64,000 bases of DNA from Mycobacterium sp. UM_WGJ (GCF_000455125.1 NZ_AUWR01000008.1:124001-188000); one strand, 5' to 3'; shown: positions 1 to 8,597, counted from the first letter of the stretch. Notes: a model not told the origin generated them from the letters alone. A program made the numbers and translations.

Positions 1-133
1 CACGGTGAGATGCCCGGAGTGAATGGGCTGGCGCAGTGACTGCGTCGACATCGAGTTACCTCCGCTAGAGCGCTGAAAACTTGCCCGCTGGACATTACCG
101 ACCGCCCCATCGGCCGCTGGGACGAGCCGGGAG

Positions 134-310
134 ATGTCGGTCAACGAACTCGCCGAGCACGTCGGCAAGCCGGCGCCATCGGCGTCACAACACCCGGTGA
201 AACTGCGGATGGCGCGGCTGGTGCGCACCCGCCGCGAGGGCACCACGATTTGCGACAGCATGGAGAGCAGCGCGCCATTGAAAGAAGATGAGCCACCCAT
301 GTCGCACTGA
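134..310 (+). pseudogene. Remnant of an ArsR/SmtB-family (KmtR-like) metal-sensing repressor
   Basis: An open frame of 58 codons begins at ATG 134 and reads MSVNELAEHVGKPAPS, then KLRMARLVRTRREGTTI. This is the winged-helix core (recognition helix and beta wing) of ArsR/SmtB repressors; from memory the closest match is mycobacterial KmtR, which senses nickel and cobalt. Two things show decay. The family's SQHLAKLR reads SQHPVKLR, with proline in the recognition helix. After the wing, the expected FYRLENEHVRQLV stretch becomes ICDSMESSAPLK and the frame soon stops at 310, so the C-terminal dimer and metal-site helix is missing. The N-terminal part upstream of 134 is not recognisable, and a stop lies in frame near position 75. 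It is probably a non-functional relic. Confidence 0.5.
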
Positions 311-337
311 GCGCTCCGCAGAGCTCCGGGCAGCGCT

Positions 338-556
338 TTAGGCCGAGAGCACGATCAGCAGGGCGATGACACCGATCAGCACCAGCAGTGCCGCCCACAG
401 CGTCGCGCGTACGCCGGGCGGCTTGGCGGAGCGGCCAGATGGTGTCAGCTGCGGGCTGGTCGACGGCGACACTCCCCATTGGCCGGTCGGTGCCCGGTCA
501 GGTGGAACGGGCGGCGACGGTGGAGTGGGTTCGTCCGGTGTCGGAGAGGTTGTCAT
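338..556 (-). CDS. Small DUF6480-like membrane protein
   Basis: A 72-residue protein starting MTTSPTPDEPTPPSPP. The first half is rich in Pro, Ser and Thr and should be disordered. The C-terminus holds one hydrophobic segment of about 20 residues (ATLWAALLVLIGVIALLIV) that ends almost at the stop codon, so it is a tail-anchored or single-pass membrane protein. This plan resembles DUF6480, a small actinobacterial family of unknown function; that match is from memory. I chose the ATG at 556 because the frame upstream runs antisense through the tRNA-Val fragment and cannot be natural coding sequence. The gene lies just outside the left end of the proposed island, so it may be the original neighbour of tRNA-Val. 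Confidence 0.55.
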   Translation of the reverse strand: MTTSPTPDEPTPPSPPVPPDRAPTGQWGVSPSTSPQLTPSGRSAKPPGVRATLWAALLVLIGVIALLIVLSA

Positions 557-1156
557 GCTCACCGCATTGACGGTCTGCCGCGGTGTCAAACAACTGGTGG
601 GCGCGGACGGTATCGAACCGCCGACCGCTGGTGTGTAAAACATCCGGAAACCGTGGAATGGCGTCTCACCCCGTCTCATTCGAGCAGGTCAAGCCACTTT
701 CCACGTCCCATAGAGTCTCTGTCATCACCCCCTGTTGCAGCGTGTCGGAGCCCACTGGGAACCCACTGGCTTGGCGGATGTGGGCTCCTGGGGCACTTCG
801 GCCGGACGCGACGTCAGCAAACTCCAGGACGCCAGCAAACCGGCCACCGATTTGTGCATACCCCAACTTGTTCGCGCGGGTGCGGTCGAGCCTGCGTCGG
901 CACGATGACGAGTTCCATACGCACTCCCCCGACACGGAACGCGGCAATCCGTGGTCGACTGCTGTCCCGTTCCGCATGCCTCATTGTGTGGCGCACCACG
1001 GCCCTTATGCCACTGCCCTACCGATTACGTCGGGGGGCCGCCGCGGACATAGATATGGGCGAACGAATCGGGTGGCTTCCGCTGACCGCCGGCAGCAGAC
1101 TGGCCGACGTCTCGGCCGTACATAGGGGTGTCGTCGGCAGGTGATGAGATGAAACG
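557..1156. other. Non-coding stretch containing the left tRNA fragment
   Basis: Apart from the 45-bp tRNA-Val fragment at 597-641 I see no supportable gene. Open frames here run antisense through the tRNA fragment or lack a ribosome binding site and any family motif. In a tRNA-integrating element the integrase gene usually sits next to an attachment site; no tyrosine-recombinase motif (R..HxxR..Y) is visible on either strand. Confidence 0.5.
597..641 (-). repeat. Left 45-bp tRNA-Val 3' fragment (putative att site)
   Basis: These 45 bp are identical to 17738-17782. Read on the minus strand they hold the distal anticodon-stem side, variable loop, T-arm and 3' acceptor strand of tRNA-Val, but the 5' half is absent, so this copy cannot fold as a tRNA. 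A perfect 3'-tRNA duplication at the far side of a gene block is the usual footprint of site-specific integration into a tRNA gene. Confidence 0.75.
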
Positions 1157-1675
1157 GTGAGTCGCCACAAACCGCCTCGGGAAGCCGCGCCGACGGTGGA
1201 GCCCCTGTCGTCGGATGCCACGCACACGGTGGCGTTCTTCAAGCGGCACCGCGACGACGACGCGACGCAGAGCTCGCCCGGTTTGGATGCGCTGTTGGGA
1301 TTCCCCTCGAACGTTCGGGCACGCCTGCTCGCGACCTTGGCCGCCGTGGCGAAGGCGCCGCCGAAGCGGTTTGCCGGAGGTGGGCAATGGGAGGCGTTGC
1401 ACGCAGACATGACCGGCTATTTCGAGGCGCGTGTCACCTCAAAAACGCCGAACGGCAAGTGGCACTACCGGCTGTTCTGCCTTCTCGACTACGACGGAGC
1501 GAGGACAACCTTGCCGTTGCTTACGGTGATCGACGGTGCAGCAAAGCCGTACCGCACGACCCTGTCCGATAAGCGTTACGCCGAGGTGCGGGCGCTGGGA
1601 GACGAGTACCTGCGGCGCAAACCGAGGTCGCTCGCCACCGACGACGACATCCGCGCCGCGAAGGGAGTGAACTAG
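1157..1675 (+). CDS. Putative RelE/HigB-superfamily toxin-like protein
   Basis: A 172-residue protein starting at GTG 1157. The centre (about residues 75-150) has a RelE/HigB-type pattern: a WEALH..M.GYFEAR strand pair, then HYRLFCLLDY, a hydrophobic strand LPLLTVIDG, a basic K/R-rich stretch (KPYRTTLSDKRY) and a C-terminal helix with Arg and Lys. Such proteins are mRNA interferases in characterised type II toxin-antitoxin pairs. It is longer than a usual RelE (about 90-110 residues) because of an N-terminal extension of some 60 residues. It converges on the helix-turn-helix gene at 1672-2010, the two stop codons overlapping by 4 bp, whereas HigBA-type pairs are normally tandem. The function is inferred; the fold match is moderate. 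Confidence 0.5.
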   Translation: MSRHKPPREAAPTVEPLSSDATHTVAFFKRHRDDDATQSSPGLDALLGFPSNVRARLLATLAAVAKAPPKRFAGGGQWEALHADMTGYFEARVTSKTPNGKWHYRLFCLLDYDGARTTLPLLTVIDGAAKPYRTTLSDKRYAEVRALGDEYLRRKPRSLATDDDIRAAKGVN

Positions 1676-2010
1676 GCGCAGGCCCGCATGGGTGCGGTGA
1701 TACGGGTGCGCTCGTCCTCCGACATCGGCGTGAGTGTCACCTTCATGCCTAGCGCTGCTGCGACCTCGGCGATGGTGCTGAGCGTGGGGTTCACCGACTC
1801 CGACGACAGCAGTCGCCGCACGGTGCTCGGGTCAGCGCCGATCGCTCGAGCCAGTGCCGCCTTACTGAGCTTTTCCGTCCCTCGCGCCTCGTCGAGCGCG
1901 TTGATGATCGAATCGATCGCCTCGATCCGGGCCGACTCGGCGGCGTACGCACGGGCGAACTCGGGGTCGTTACCCTCGATCTCAAGCAACGTGCTGAACA
2001 CGTCGTTCAT
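1672..2010 (-). CDS. XRE/Cro-type helix-turn-helix protein, probable antitoxin (HigA-like)
   Basis: A 112-residue protein with a helix-turn-helix in the middle: LSKAALARAIGADPSTVRRL followed by NPTLSTIAEVAAALGMKVTL, which is the XRE pattern of HigA antitoxins and phage repressors. The N-terminal half (about residues 1-50) is an acidic helix that could bind a basic toxin. I chose ATG 2010 because GAGAGG lies 8 nt upstream; a GTG at 2019 would overlap that ribosome binding site. The downstream gene on the opposite strand encodes a RelE/HigB-like protein, so a toxin-antitoxin role is likely. Because the genes converge, the antitoxin would have its own promoter and could not co-regulate the toxin as one operon. 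Confidence 0.6.
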   Translation of the reverse strand: MNDVFSTLLEIEGNDPEFARAYAAESARIEAIDSIINALDEARGTEKLSKAALARAIGADPSTVRRLLSSESVNPTLSTIAEVAAALGMKVTLTPMSEDERTRITAPMRACA

Positions 2011-2323
2011 GGGGATCACCTCTCTTTCGGCCGTGCGACAGACAACCGAAAGCGTAACATAAATGCCACGCTTCGGCCAGGGTGCGGAAGGGTTGAACCG
2101 CCGGTCGGGGTGGTGTCAACCTTCAAGCACGGGCGAAGGCGCGAACAGGACGTCGGCATCCTTCCAGGACTCCTCCGTTTTGTTCTTGGTCAGCCCTGTT
2201 TACGCCGATAATCCCCAGACTAGTCACCGGAGGCAACGGCTACGGACGCCGGAACAACCGCCGAGAACGCCTAACGATGTCGTGCGCCGCGTGGCGGGCA
2301 GAACGATGCGCCGTTTCGGACCG
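2011..2323. other. Intergenic stretch
   Basis: This stretch carries the antitoxin ribosome binding site (near 2019-2026) and presumably its promoter, plus the region downstream of the SDR gene. No other gene is supported; the long plus-strand frame across it is antisense to the SDR. Confidence 0.5.
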
Positions 2324-3163
2324 TTACTTGAGCATGCTGCCGGCGTCGACGGTGACGGGCAAGCCGGTGATGTAGCGGGATTCGTCGGAGGCCAGGAACA
2401 GCACGGCGTTGCTGATGTCGACCGGTTCGACCCAGCCGATGGGCAGGGTGTGCATGAACTGAGCCGCCACTGCGAGATCATCCGGGCCCGGGTTCTCCAG
2501 GTCCGGACGGAACAGTTTCATGGTGCCCTCGTTCATGAACATCGGAGTGTTCACGTTGGTGGGGCAAACCGCGTTGACGCGGATGAAATGCTGGCCGAGT
2601 TCGACGGCGAAGGTGCGCATCAGGCCGATCACGCCGTGCTTGGCGGCGATGTAGTGACCGGTGTTGGGGTAGGGCTTCAGACCGCCGACCGAGCTGGTCA
2701 TGATGATCGATCCGCCGTTTCCACCGGCGATCAGATGTGGCACAGCGGCTTTGACGGTCTTCCAGACGCCGGAGAGGTTGACGCCGATCATGTCGTCCCA
2801 GTCGGATTCGCTGGTCTTGTCCAGCGTTTCGCCGCCGTTGCCGATGCCGGCGTTGGCGACGACGATGTCGAGTCGCCCGAGTTGCTCGACGCCGTTGTCG
2901 AGTGCCGCCTTGAGCGTGTCGTAATCGCGGACGTCGACCTGGGCGGTGACGATCCGGCGGCCGAGGTTCTTGACCAGGTCCACGGTCTGGGCGAGGTCGT
3001 CGGGATTGGACGGCGCGATCTGGCTGTCCGGGGTGATGGGGCCGCAGATGTCGACCGCGATGATGTCGGCGCCTTCCTCGGCCAGCCGGACCGCGTGGCT
3101 CCGCCCCTGCCCTCGGGCGGCGCCGGTGACGAAGGCAACCTTGCCTGCTACGCGTCCACTCAC
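2324..3163 (-). CDS. Mycofactocin-coupled SDR family oxidoreductase
   Basis: A 279-residue short-chain dehydrogenase. The cofactor motif is TGAARGQGRSHAVRLAEEGA, ending in a VDIC strand, then an insert of about 30 residues before DVRD. This signature marks the mycofactocin-coupled SDRs of actinobacteria, which hold NAD(P) tightly and pass electrons to the peptide-derived redox carrier mycofactocin. The catalytic residues are present: NAG at about residue 105, Ser in TSSVGG, and Tyr/Lys in HYIAAKHG. It probably oxidises an alcohol to a ketone or aldehyde. It lies next to a TetR gene transcribed the same way and near a ferredoxin-P450-aldehyde dehydrogenase operon, so an alcohol made by the P450 is a reasonable substrate (inference). 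Two further mycofactocin-type SDRs lie at 14801-16431. Confidence 0.85.
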   Translation of the reverse strand: MSGRVAGKVAFVTGAARGQGRSHAVRLAEEGADIIAVDICGPITPDSQIAPSNPDDLAQTVDLVKNLGRRIVTAQVDVRDYDTLKAALDNGVEQLGRLDIVVANAGIGNGGETLDKTSESDWDDMIGVNLSGVWKTVKAAVPHLIAGGNGGSIIMTSSVGGLKPYPNTGHYIAAKHGVIGLMRTFAVELGQHFIRVNAVCPTNVNTPMFMNEGTMKLFRPDLENPGPDDLAVAAQFMHTLPIGWVEPVDISNAVLFLASDESRYITGLPVTVDAGSMLK

Positions 3164-3230
3164 GGAATACCTCGATTCTCGGATCGCCCGAACGGCAGCT
3201 CGGACGGTGCGTCATTCGTGTCGATCAACT

Positions 3231-3245
3231 TTGTCGATCGATCAG
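3231..3245. promoter_or_regulatory. Possible TetR operator upstream of the SDR gene
   Basis: TTGTCGATCGATCAG lies about 70 bp upstream of the SDR start and contains the self-complementary core CGATCG. The element TCGATCAG recurs in the spacer between the TetR gene and the ferredoxin gene (4003-4010). A shared motif next to both promoters suggests one repressor controls both. Weak evidence. Confidence 0.3.
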
Positions 3246-3312
3246 GAACGATGGCAGGTGATGGGCCAGCTGTCAATAGCGGGAGCCCAATCCGGCTGAG
3301 GCAGAGCTTGGG

Positions 3313-3921
3313 TCAGGTGGCGGGGTTGGCGTGATCGAACTGGTGTTGTGTGAGCAGCTGGAGTTGTCGTTCGACGAACTCGCGCAGTTCGGCGTGCCCC
3401 AGAGTGACGCCGACGGCGTCCTCGTTGCACAGGCTGCGGCCGGTTTGGGCGATGAGCATCGAGATCGCGATGGGTGGATAGAGTTTGGTGTCGATTCCCC
3501 GGGCGCGCAGCGCGACCGCGACGGCGGCAGTCTCGATATCACGGACCCGTTCGGCGTAGGTCTTCAGTTCCGCGCGAATCGCCTTGCGGTGATTGGCCAG
3601 TGCCATGAACTCGGTATTCAGGACTGTCAGCCGGTCATCGGAATTCATCGTCCACAGCGTGAGCAACGGATCGTCGGCGTTGAGCGCATCCCGCATCCGG
3701 GCCAGCGAAACCTCGGCGCCGGAGCGGAGCACTTCGACGAACAGATCGTCCATCGACGGGAAGTAGTAGTAGACCAGGGCCTGCTTGACGCCGGCTTCGG
3801 CGGCGATCCGCCGCGAGGTGGCCGCGGCATAACCCTCATCGAGCATAAGTTTGGCGGTGGCCTCGATCAATCGGGTGCGTGCACCGCCGTCGGTGCTACG
3901 GGCCTTGCGCGGTACCGCCAT
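3313..3921 (-). CDS. TetR/AcrR family transcriptional regulator
   Basis: A 202-residue protein with an N-terminal TetR DNA-binding domain: RTRLIEATAKLMLDEGY, TSRRIAAEAGV (recognition helix region), then ALVYYYFPSMDDLFVEVL. The C-terminal 140 residues form a ligand and dimer domain not assignable to a substrate class. It is divergent from the ferredoxin-P450-ALDH operon (105-bp spacer) and transcribed toward the SDR gene at 2324. It most likely represses both until a substrate or CoA ester binds, as is usual for regulators placed this way. ATG 3921 is the first start and gives a normal TetR N-terminus. Confidence 0.88.
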   Translation of the reverse strand: MAVPRKARSTDGGARTRLIEATAKLMLDEGYAAATSRRIAAEAGVKQALVYYYFPSMDDLFVEVLRSGAEVSLARMRDALNADDPLLTLWTMNSDDRLTVLNTEFMALANHRKAIRAELKTYAERVRDIETAAVAVALRARGIDTKLYPPIAISMLIAQTGRSLCNEDAVGVTLGHAELREFVERQLQLLTQHQFDHANPAT

Positions 3922-3995
3922 TCAGCATTCCCCCGTCGGCTGGTTGCTTGACCGGCAATCCCGCCGGATGGTAGACATGCAGCATTCTAGCAATT

Positions 3996-4010
3996 TGGTC
4001 AGTCGATCAG
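3996..4010. promoter_or_regulatory. Possible TetR operator between divergent genes
   Basis: TGGTCAGTCGATCA is an imperfect inverted repeat (TGGTC against GATCA) only about 17 bp before the ferredoxin start, in the spacer shared with the TetR gene. The position suits auto-repression and control of the P450 operon. The TCGATCAG half also occurs upstream of the SDR gene. Confidence 0.35.
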
Positions 4011-4026
4011 TAGAGGTGGGCGAGCG

Positions 4027-4230
4027 GTGAGCGTTTCCCGGCGCGTGGTCGTCGATCCGCACCTGTGCGAAGGGCACGCGCTGTGCCTCGAGTCAGCCCC
4101 GGAGTTGTTCGATCTGGGCGACGATGACGTCGCGACCTGCGTCCAGCAGCCGTCGGCGGAGCAGTGGGATCTGGTCCACGCGGCCATCGATGCCTGCCCA
4201 CGCGGTGCCATCAGCATCGTCGAGACCTGA
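4027..4230 (+). CDS. Ferredoxin of the [3Fe-4S] P450-partner type
   Basis: A 67-residue acidic ferredoxin. The cluster ligands are visible: CEGHALC at about residues 14-20, with His in the middle place where a [4Fe-4S] protein would have the fourth Cys, then CPRGAI near residue 57. Small ferredoxins of this type pass single electrons from a reductase to a cytochrome P450. The gene is 51 bp upstream of a P450 in the same direction, so the pair is almost certainly one electron-transfer unit. No ferredoxin reductase is encoded nearby; one from elsewhere in the genome must serve. GTG 4027 is the only start that leaves the first Cys region intact. Confidence 0.88.
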   Translation: MSVSRRVVVDPHLCEGHALCLESAPELFDLGDDDVATCVQQPSAEQWDLVHAAIDACPRGAISIVET

Positions 4231-4281
4231 GACTCAGCCCCTCCCTCCCGCCGGTTTCTTCCATGAAAGGACAGCCCGTCC

Positions 4282-5562
4282 ATGACCGACCTCGCCTTCG
4301 TCGACTTCTTCTCCGATCCGGCACTCGCGCAGGATCCCTACGCGTACTTCGATGCCCTGCGTGAGCAGAACCCGGTGTTCCGGGAGCCGCATCAGGGCGT
4401 CGTCGCGGTCACCGGCTACCAGGAGGTGATGGCAGCGTTCAAGGATCATGAGACCTTCTCGGCGGTCAACGCGATCGGTGGGCCGTTCCCGCCGCTGCCG
4501 TTCACCCCCGAGGGTGATGACATCAGCGCACAGATCGAGGCACACCGCCATCTGTTCCCGATCCACGAGCACATGGTCGTCATGGACCCGCCCGCTCATG
4601 AGAAGGCGCGTTCACTGTTGAGCAAGCTACTGACCCCGCGGCGCCTGAAGGAGAACGAGGACTTCATGTGGCAGCTGGTCGATCAGCAGATCGACCAGTT
4701 CATCGACAACGGGAAATGCGAGTTCCTGTCCGAGTACGCCAAACCCTTTGCCACTTCGGCGATCATCGACCTGCTCGGCGTGCCAGAAGAGGATCGCCCC
4801 GAGTTCCTCGCCGCCCTGGGCGCCGAACGCCCGGAAGGCAACCGGGTCGGCGCCCTCGACGGTGAGGCAGTCGGCCTGGATCCCTTGAAGTATCTCGACG
4901 ACCGGTTCGCTGGCTATCTCGCAGCCCGCCGCGCCGAACCGCGCGACGACGTGCTCTCGGGCATGGCGTCCGCGCTCTACCCGGACGGGTCGACCCCGGA
5001 CCTCTCCGAACTCGTCAAGCCCGCGACGTTCCTGTTCGCCGCTGGGCAGGAAACCGTCACCAAACTGCTGTCGGCCTCTGTGCAGGTGCTCGGCGATAAC
5101 CCCGATTATCAGCAGCGGCTGCGCGAAAACCCTGATGGCATACCGACGTTCATCGAGGAAGCGCTGCGGATGCACGCGCCGACGAAGGTCGATTTCCGAC
5201 TGGTCCGGCACACGACCGAACTCGGCGGGGTGCATCTGCCGGCCGGCACCATCGTGATGCTGTGCCTGGGCGCGGCCAACCGCGACCCGCGCAAGTTCGA
5301 GAACCCGCACGAATTCCGGCCCGACCGCAAAAACGTTCGCGAGCACATCGCCTTCGGCCGCGGCATCCACACCTGCGCCGGCGCACCCCTGGCCCGCGTC
5401 GAGGGACAGATCACCGTCCGCCGCCTGCTCGACCGGATGAGCGAGATCCGCATCGACGCGGATTTCCACGGCCCGACCGGTCACCGCAACTACGCCTACG
5501 AACCCACCTTCCTGCTGCGCGGCCTGACCGAACTGCACATCGAGTTCGACCGGGCTCGGTAG
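4282..5562 (+). CDS. Cytochrome P450
   Basis: A 426-residue soluble bacterial P450. The I-helix oxygen-activation region reads [10 protein letters not shown] (about residues 251-260), the K-helix ExxR is EEALR, and the heme-binding loop is [15 protein letters not shown] with the thiolate Cys. The length is normal for class I bacterial P450s. It would hydroxylate a hydrophobic substrate using electrons from the ferredoxin just upstream and O2. The I-helix has Gln before Glu-Thr where many relatives have Gly or Ala and Asp/Glu; the acid-alcohol pair itself is intact. The subfamily and substrate cannot be assigned by eye. The order ferredoxin, P450, aldehyde dehydrogenase suggests oxidation through an alcohol and aldehyde to an acid (inference). 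Confidence 0.93.
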   Translation: MTDLAFVDFFSDPALAQDPYAYFDALREQNPVFREPHQGVVAVTGYQEVMAAFKDHETFSAVNAIGGPFPPLPFTPEGDDISAQIEAHRHLFPIHEHMVVMDPPAHEKARSLLSKLLTPRRLKENEDFMWQLVDQQIDQFIDNGKCEFLSEYAKPFATSAIIDLLGVPEEDRPEFLAALGAERPEGNRVGALDGEAVGLDPLKYLDDRFAGYLAARRAEPRDDVLSGMASALYPDGSTPDLSELVKPATFLFAAGQETVTKLLSASVQVLGDNPDYQQRLRENPDGIPTFIEEALRMHAPTKVDFRLVRHTTELGGVHLPAGTIVMLCLGAANRDPRKFENPHEFRPDRKNVREHIAFGRGIHTCAGAPLARVEGQITVRRLLDRMSEIRIDADFHGPTGHRNYAYEPTFLLRGLTELHIEFDRAR

Positions 5563-5600
5563 CTCAGCCCGACTCTCTCAAGACCGAAAGGTTGTCCTAC

Positions 5601-7052
5601 ATGGCGTTTCAGGCTGTCCTCGACGAGCTCCGTCAGCGGCCCGGCACCGGCGACATGATCCCGATCATCGACCCGGTCAGCGAGGAGCAGATCGGTGAAT
5701 TCACCGATGGCGGCGCGGCGGCGGTCGATGACGCTGTCGCCCGGGCCCGGGCCAGCTTCGAATCCGGTGTGTGGCACCAGAAACCGGGATCGGAACGGGC
5801 GAAGGTGCTCGGACGTATTGCCGACCTGATCGACGAGCACGCCGACGAGCTGGCCGACATCGATTCCCGCAACACCGGCATGCCGCTGATGCAGGCCCGG
5901 GCGATCATGGGAACGAGCGCGGAGATCTTCCGCTACTACGCCGGCTGGTGCACCAAGCTCAACGGCATCGCCCACGATGTGCAGCAGACCGGTGGGATCA
6001 CCGGCGTCGACTCGAACATGCACGGCTACACCCTCAAACAACCGTACGGGGTGGTGGGGCTGATCTTCCCGTGGAACGGACCGGTGTTCAACGCCTGCAC
6101 CAAGCTGGCGCCCGCACTCGCCGCCGGCTGCAGCAGCGTCGTGAAACCCGCCGAGGAAACCCCGCTTTCAGCGATCGTGATCGACAAACTCCTCACCCAG
6201 GCGGGAGTCCCCGACGGCGTGGTGAACCTGGTAACCGGCTACGGACACACCGCCGGCGCCGCGATCAGCGAACACCCCGGCATCGAGAAGGTCGCCTTCA
6301 CCGGCTCCACCGAAGTCGGCAAACGCATCGTGCAGGCCGCCAGCGGCAACCTCAAACGCGTCACACTCGAACTCGGCGGCAAGTCGCCCGTGTTGATCTA
6401 CGACGACGCCGACCTCGACACCGCCATCCTGATGGCCGCGATGGGGATCTTCATCCACTCCGGCCAGGGCTGCATCTGCGGATCGCGAATCTTCGCCCAC
6501 CGCAACGTCTATGAGCGCGTCCTCGAAGGTGTCGCGAACCTGGCCAACACGGTCACGCTGGGCGGTCCGGCCGAGGAGGCGCTGATCGGACCGCTGATCA
6601 GCCAGAAGCAGCTGACCCGCGTGCTGGGGTTCATCGACGAAGGCAAGCGCGACGGCGTCGAGCTGGTGACCGGGGGGCACCGCCTCGATCGCAAGGGCTA
6701 CTTCGTGCATCCGACGGTACTGACCGATGTGGATCCCACGATGCGCCTGTACCAGCAGGAGATCTTCGGGCCCGTCGTCCCGATCCTGCCGTTCGACGAC
6801 GACGACCAAGTCGTCGCTCTGGCGAACGACTCCGACTACGGTCTGGCGGCAACGGTGTGGACCAAGGACGTCGGCCGGGCCCACCGGTTGGCCAAGCGCC
6901 TGGAATCCGGAACAGTTACCGTCAACTGCCAGATGGTGTTCGACCACTCGATGCCCTTCGGCGGCTGGAAACAATCCGGCTGGGGCTACGAATGGGGCCG
7001 CGACGGCGTCGAATCATTCATGAAGAACAAGAGCGTCTACGTTCAGCTCTAA
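5601..7052 (+). CDS. NAD(P)+-dependent aldehyde dehydrogenase
   Basis: A 483-residue aldehyde dehydrogenase. The cofactor loop is FTGSTEVGK, the general-base motif is LELGGKSP, the nucleophilic Cys sits in [11 protein letters not shown], and the C-terminal [11 protein letters not shown] motif is present. It oxidises an aldehyde to a carboxylic acid. I chose ATG 5601 because GAAAGG lies 10 nt upstream; the open frame continues further upstream only as an antisense-like reading of the P450 gene. It is 38 bp downstream of the P450 and on the same strand, so it is probably cotranscribed with ferredoxin and P450. The substrate is unknown. Confidence 0.92.
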   Translation: MAFQAVLDELRQRPGTGDMIPIIDPVSEEQIGEFTDGGAAAVDDAVARARASFESGVWHQKPGSERAKVLGRIADLIDEHADELADIDSRNTGMPLMQARAIMGTSAEIFRYYAGWCTKLNGIAHDVQQTGGITGVDSNMHGYTLKQPYGVVGLIFPWNGPVFNACTKLAPALAAGCSSVVKPAEETPLSAIVIDKLLTQAGVPDGVVNLVTGYGHTAGAAISEHPGIEKVAFTGSTEVGKRIVQAASGNLKRVTLELGGKSPVLIYDDADLDTAILMAAMGIFIHSGQGCICGSRIFAHRNVYERVLEGVANLANTVTLGGPAEEALIGPLISQKQLTRVLGFIDEGKRDGVELVTGGHRLDRKGYFVHPTVLTDVDPTMRLYQQEIFGPVVPILPFDDDDQVVALANDSDYGLAATVWTKDVGRAHRLAKRLESGTVTVNCQMVFDHSMPFGGWKQSGWGYEWGRDGVESFMKNKSVYVQL

Positions 7053-7137
7053 GTCGAACCGAGTTCCAGGAGTTGGCGCGGGAGCTCCTGCAAGACAGTG
7101 GGATACGGGGTGCCGTTCTTGCTCGGCGCTGCCGTTA

Positions 7138-7161
7138 TTACTCTATATTCGTAGTGAGTAA
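7138..7161. promoter_or_regulatory. Inverted repeat, probable TetR operator for the LLM gene
   Basis: TTACTC and GAGTAA form perfect 6-bp arms around 12 bp, about 40 bp upstream of the LLM-oxidoreductase start. The left part, ACTCTA...GTAG, resembles the palindrome at 10931-10946 in front of the second aldehyde dehydrogenase (13 of 20 positions identical in register). One regulator, most likely the TetR at 10969, may bind both. Confidence 0.45.
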
Positions 7162-7199
7162 CTGCGCACCTGCACTACCGCTGAGGAGAAGATCCCGAC

Positions 7200-8120
7200 A
7201 TGAGACTGCTCTTCAACCTGCCACACATGCTGCGACTCAAGGCCACCATGCAGCCGTGGGAGGCGCAGGTCACCGGCGCAGATCAGACGCGGATGGTCAA
7301 GCACGCCGATGCGCTCGGATACGACATGGTCGCGGTGCCGGAGCATTTCATCATTCCGTCCGAGCATGTCGAACTGTCCGGGCCGCATTACTTCCATTCG
7401 ACGGTCGCACAGGCCTACCTGGCCGGCGCGACCGAGCGGATCCTGTTGAATTCCTGTATCACGGTGCTGCCGTTGCAGAACCCGATCGTCCTGGCCAAGG
7501 CCTTGGCGACGGCGGATTGGCTCAGTAGCGGCCGGATGATGGTCACCTTCGGGGTCGGTTGGCTCGAGCGCGAGTTCGATCTCCTCGGCGTGCCGTTCCG
7601 GGAACGCGGCCGCATCGCCGACGAGTACCTCGCCGCGATCGTCGAGTTGTGGACCGCCGAGTCGCCACAGTTCCAGGGAAAGTACATTTCGTTCGACGAT
7701 GTCGCGTTCGAACCCAAACCCGTTCAAAAGCCGCATCTTCCGATCTGGATCGGCGGCGACGCCGACGCCGCCCTGCAACGCGCCGCGAAGTACGCCACCG
7801 GATGGTGGTCCTTCCTGACCCCGCCGGAGAAGATCGCCGAGCGCGTCGCGTTCATCAAATCGCAGCCGGGCTACAACGGCCGCGACTTCGACGTGGTCCA
7901 CGGACTGGGCACCAACCGGGTCGGCGAGGGACACGCGGTCCAGGATGATCCGCACGCCCGCCCGGGGATGAGCGCCGCGGAGATCGTCGACAAACTCGGC
8001 TGGCTGACCGAACAGGGCGTCACCGTCAGCGCAGTGCCGCTTCCGCCATTGAGCGGCGTGGAGGAATACCTCGATTACAGCCAGTGGCTAATCGAAGAAG
8101 TCAAAACCCAGCTGCCCTAG
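7200..8120 (+). CDS. LLM-class flavin oxidoreductase (probably F420-dependent)
   Basis: A 306-residue luciferase-like TIM-barrel protein. Typical landmarks are an early helix ending ALGYDMVAVPEHF, TERILLNSCITVLPLQNP, the GRMMVTFGVGWLEREF segment, and PIWIGGDADAAL near residue 180. Mycobacterial members of this group usually use coenzyme F420 for hydride transfer to ketones, enones or alcohols. The ribosome binding site GAGGAG lies about 11 nt before ATG 7200. The gene stands alone on the plus strand and converges on the minus-strand operon, with a 4-bp stop overlap against the hypothetical gene at 8117. An inverted repeat at 7138-7161 points to TetR control. FMN rather than F420 cannot be excluded by sequence reading. 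Confidence 0.85.
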   Translation: MRLLFNLPHMLRLKATMQPWEAQVTGADQTRMVKHADALGYDMVAVPEHFIIPSEHVELSGPHYFHSTVAQAYLAGATERILLNSCITVLPLQNPIVLAKALATADWLSSGRMMVTFGVGWLEREFDLLGVPFRERGRIADEYLAAIVELWTAESPQFQGKYISFDDVAFEPKPVQKPHLPIWIGGDADAALQRAAKYATGWWSFLTPPEKIAERVAFIKSQPGYNGRDFDVVHGLGTNRVGEGHAVQDDPHARPGMSAAEIVDKLGWLTEQGVTVSAVPLPPLSGVEEYLDYSQWLIEEVKTQLP

Positions 8121-8584
8121 GGCAACTCGGCGATCACACGGAATGTCTCCACGCCCGGCGCACAGCCGCCGGGGTGAACCAGCTCGGTTGCCCGAGCCTT
8201 GAATGCCATTGCCGCGGCACTCGGGACATGGCGTAGTTCGCTGTCATCTCTTCCCGACGGCAGCGGTGTCCAACAGTCGTCGTCCGGATCGGGGAGCATC
8301 ACAGCGGCTCCCAGGATGCGCAGGGCGCACGGACTCGACCGGTCCGCGGTTTGCACCACAACCTCCCACCCACTGAGCGCACCGTCGCAGATCAAGCCGC
8401 CGGCCGACCACACCGCGTCGGCCACCGTGTCCGCCCGCACCGTCAATACCGGCGGACCTGCCGGCGGCGCCTCCCAACACAACCGGACCAACCTGTCGGC
8501 ACTGCCGCCGGTCGCCAGCACCGCCGGTGCACGGTCAGAACCGAATTCGCCGCAGCGACCTTCGATCCACTCCCGTAGCTGCAT
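8117..8584 (-). CDS. Hypothetical protein, last gene of the SDR/ALDH operon
   Basis: A 155-residue protein beginning MQLREWIEGRCGEFG. I do not recognise the family. It has no signal peptide or membrane segment and reads as a mixed alpha/beta domain, with hydrophobic stretches such as RLVRLCWEAPPAG, VLTVRADTV and PCALRILGAAVML, and a C-terminal FRVIAEL strand. Its start is 13 bp after the stop of the upstream SDR gene, so it is very likely translated from the same transcript as the TetR-controlled aldehyde dehydrogenase and SDR. A small accessory or substrate-binding role is possible, but nothing in the sequence shows it. The ATG at 8584 is preferred because earlier starts lie inside the SDR gene. 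Confidence 0.6.
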   Translation of the reverse strand: MQLREWIEGRCGEFGSDRAPAVLATGGSADRLVRLCWEAPPAGPPVLTVRADTVADAVWSAGGLICDGALSGWEVVVQTADRSSPCALRILGAAVMLPDPDDDCWTPLPSGRDDSELRHVPSAAAMAFKARATELVHPGGCAPGVETFRVIAELP

Positions 8585-8597
8585 CAGCGCCGCTTTC

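Noticed and set aside
597-641. A second functional tRNA-Val
   Set aside because: Only the 3' part is present; the 5' acceptor strand and D-arm are missing.
583-1125. Plus-strand open frame of 180 codons
   Set aside because: It begins by reading antisense through the tRNA-Val fragment (ARTVSNRRPLVCKT), a well-known artefact, and has no ribosome binding site or motif.
642-1156. Integrase gene near the left att site
   Set aside because: I looked for tyrosine- and serine-recombinase motifs on both strands and saw none.
2063-3334. Plus-strand open frame of 423 codons
   Set aside because: It is antisense to the mycofactocin-type SDR at 2324-3163, which has full motifs; the frame is a GC-rich shadow.
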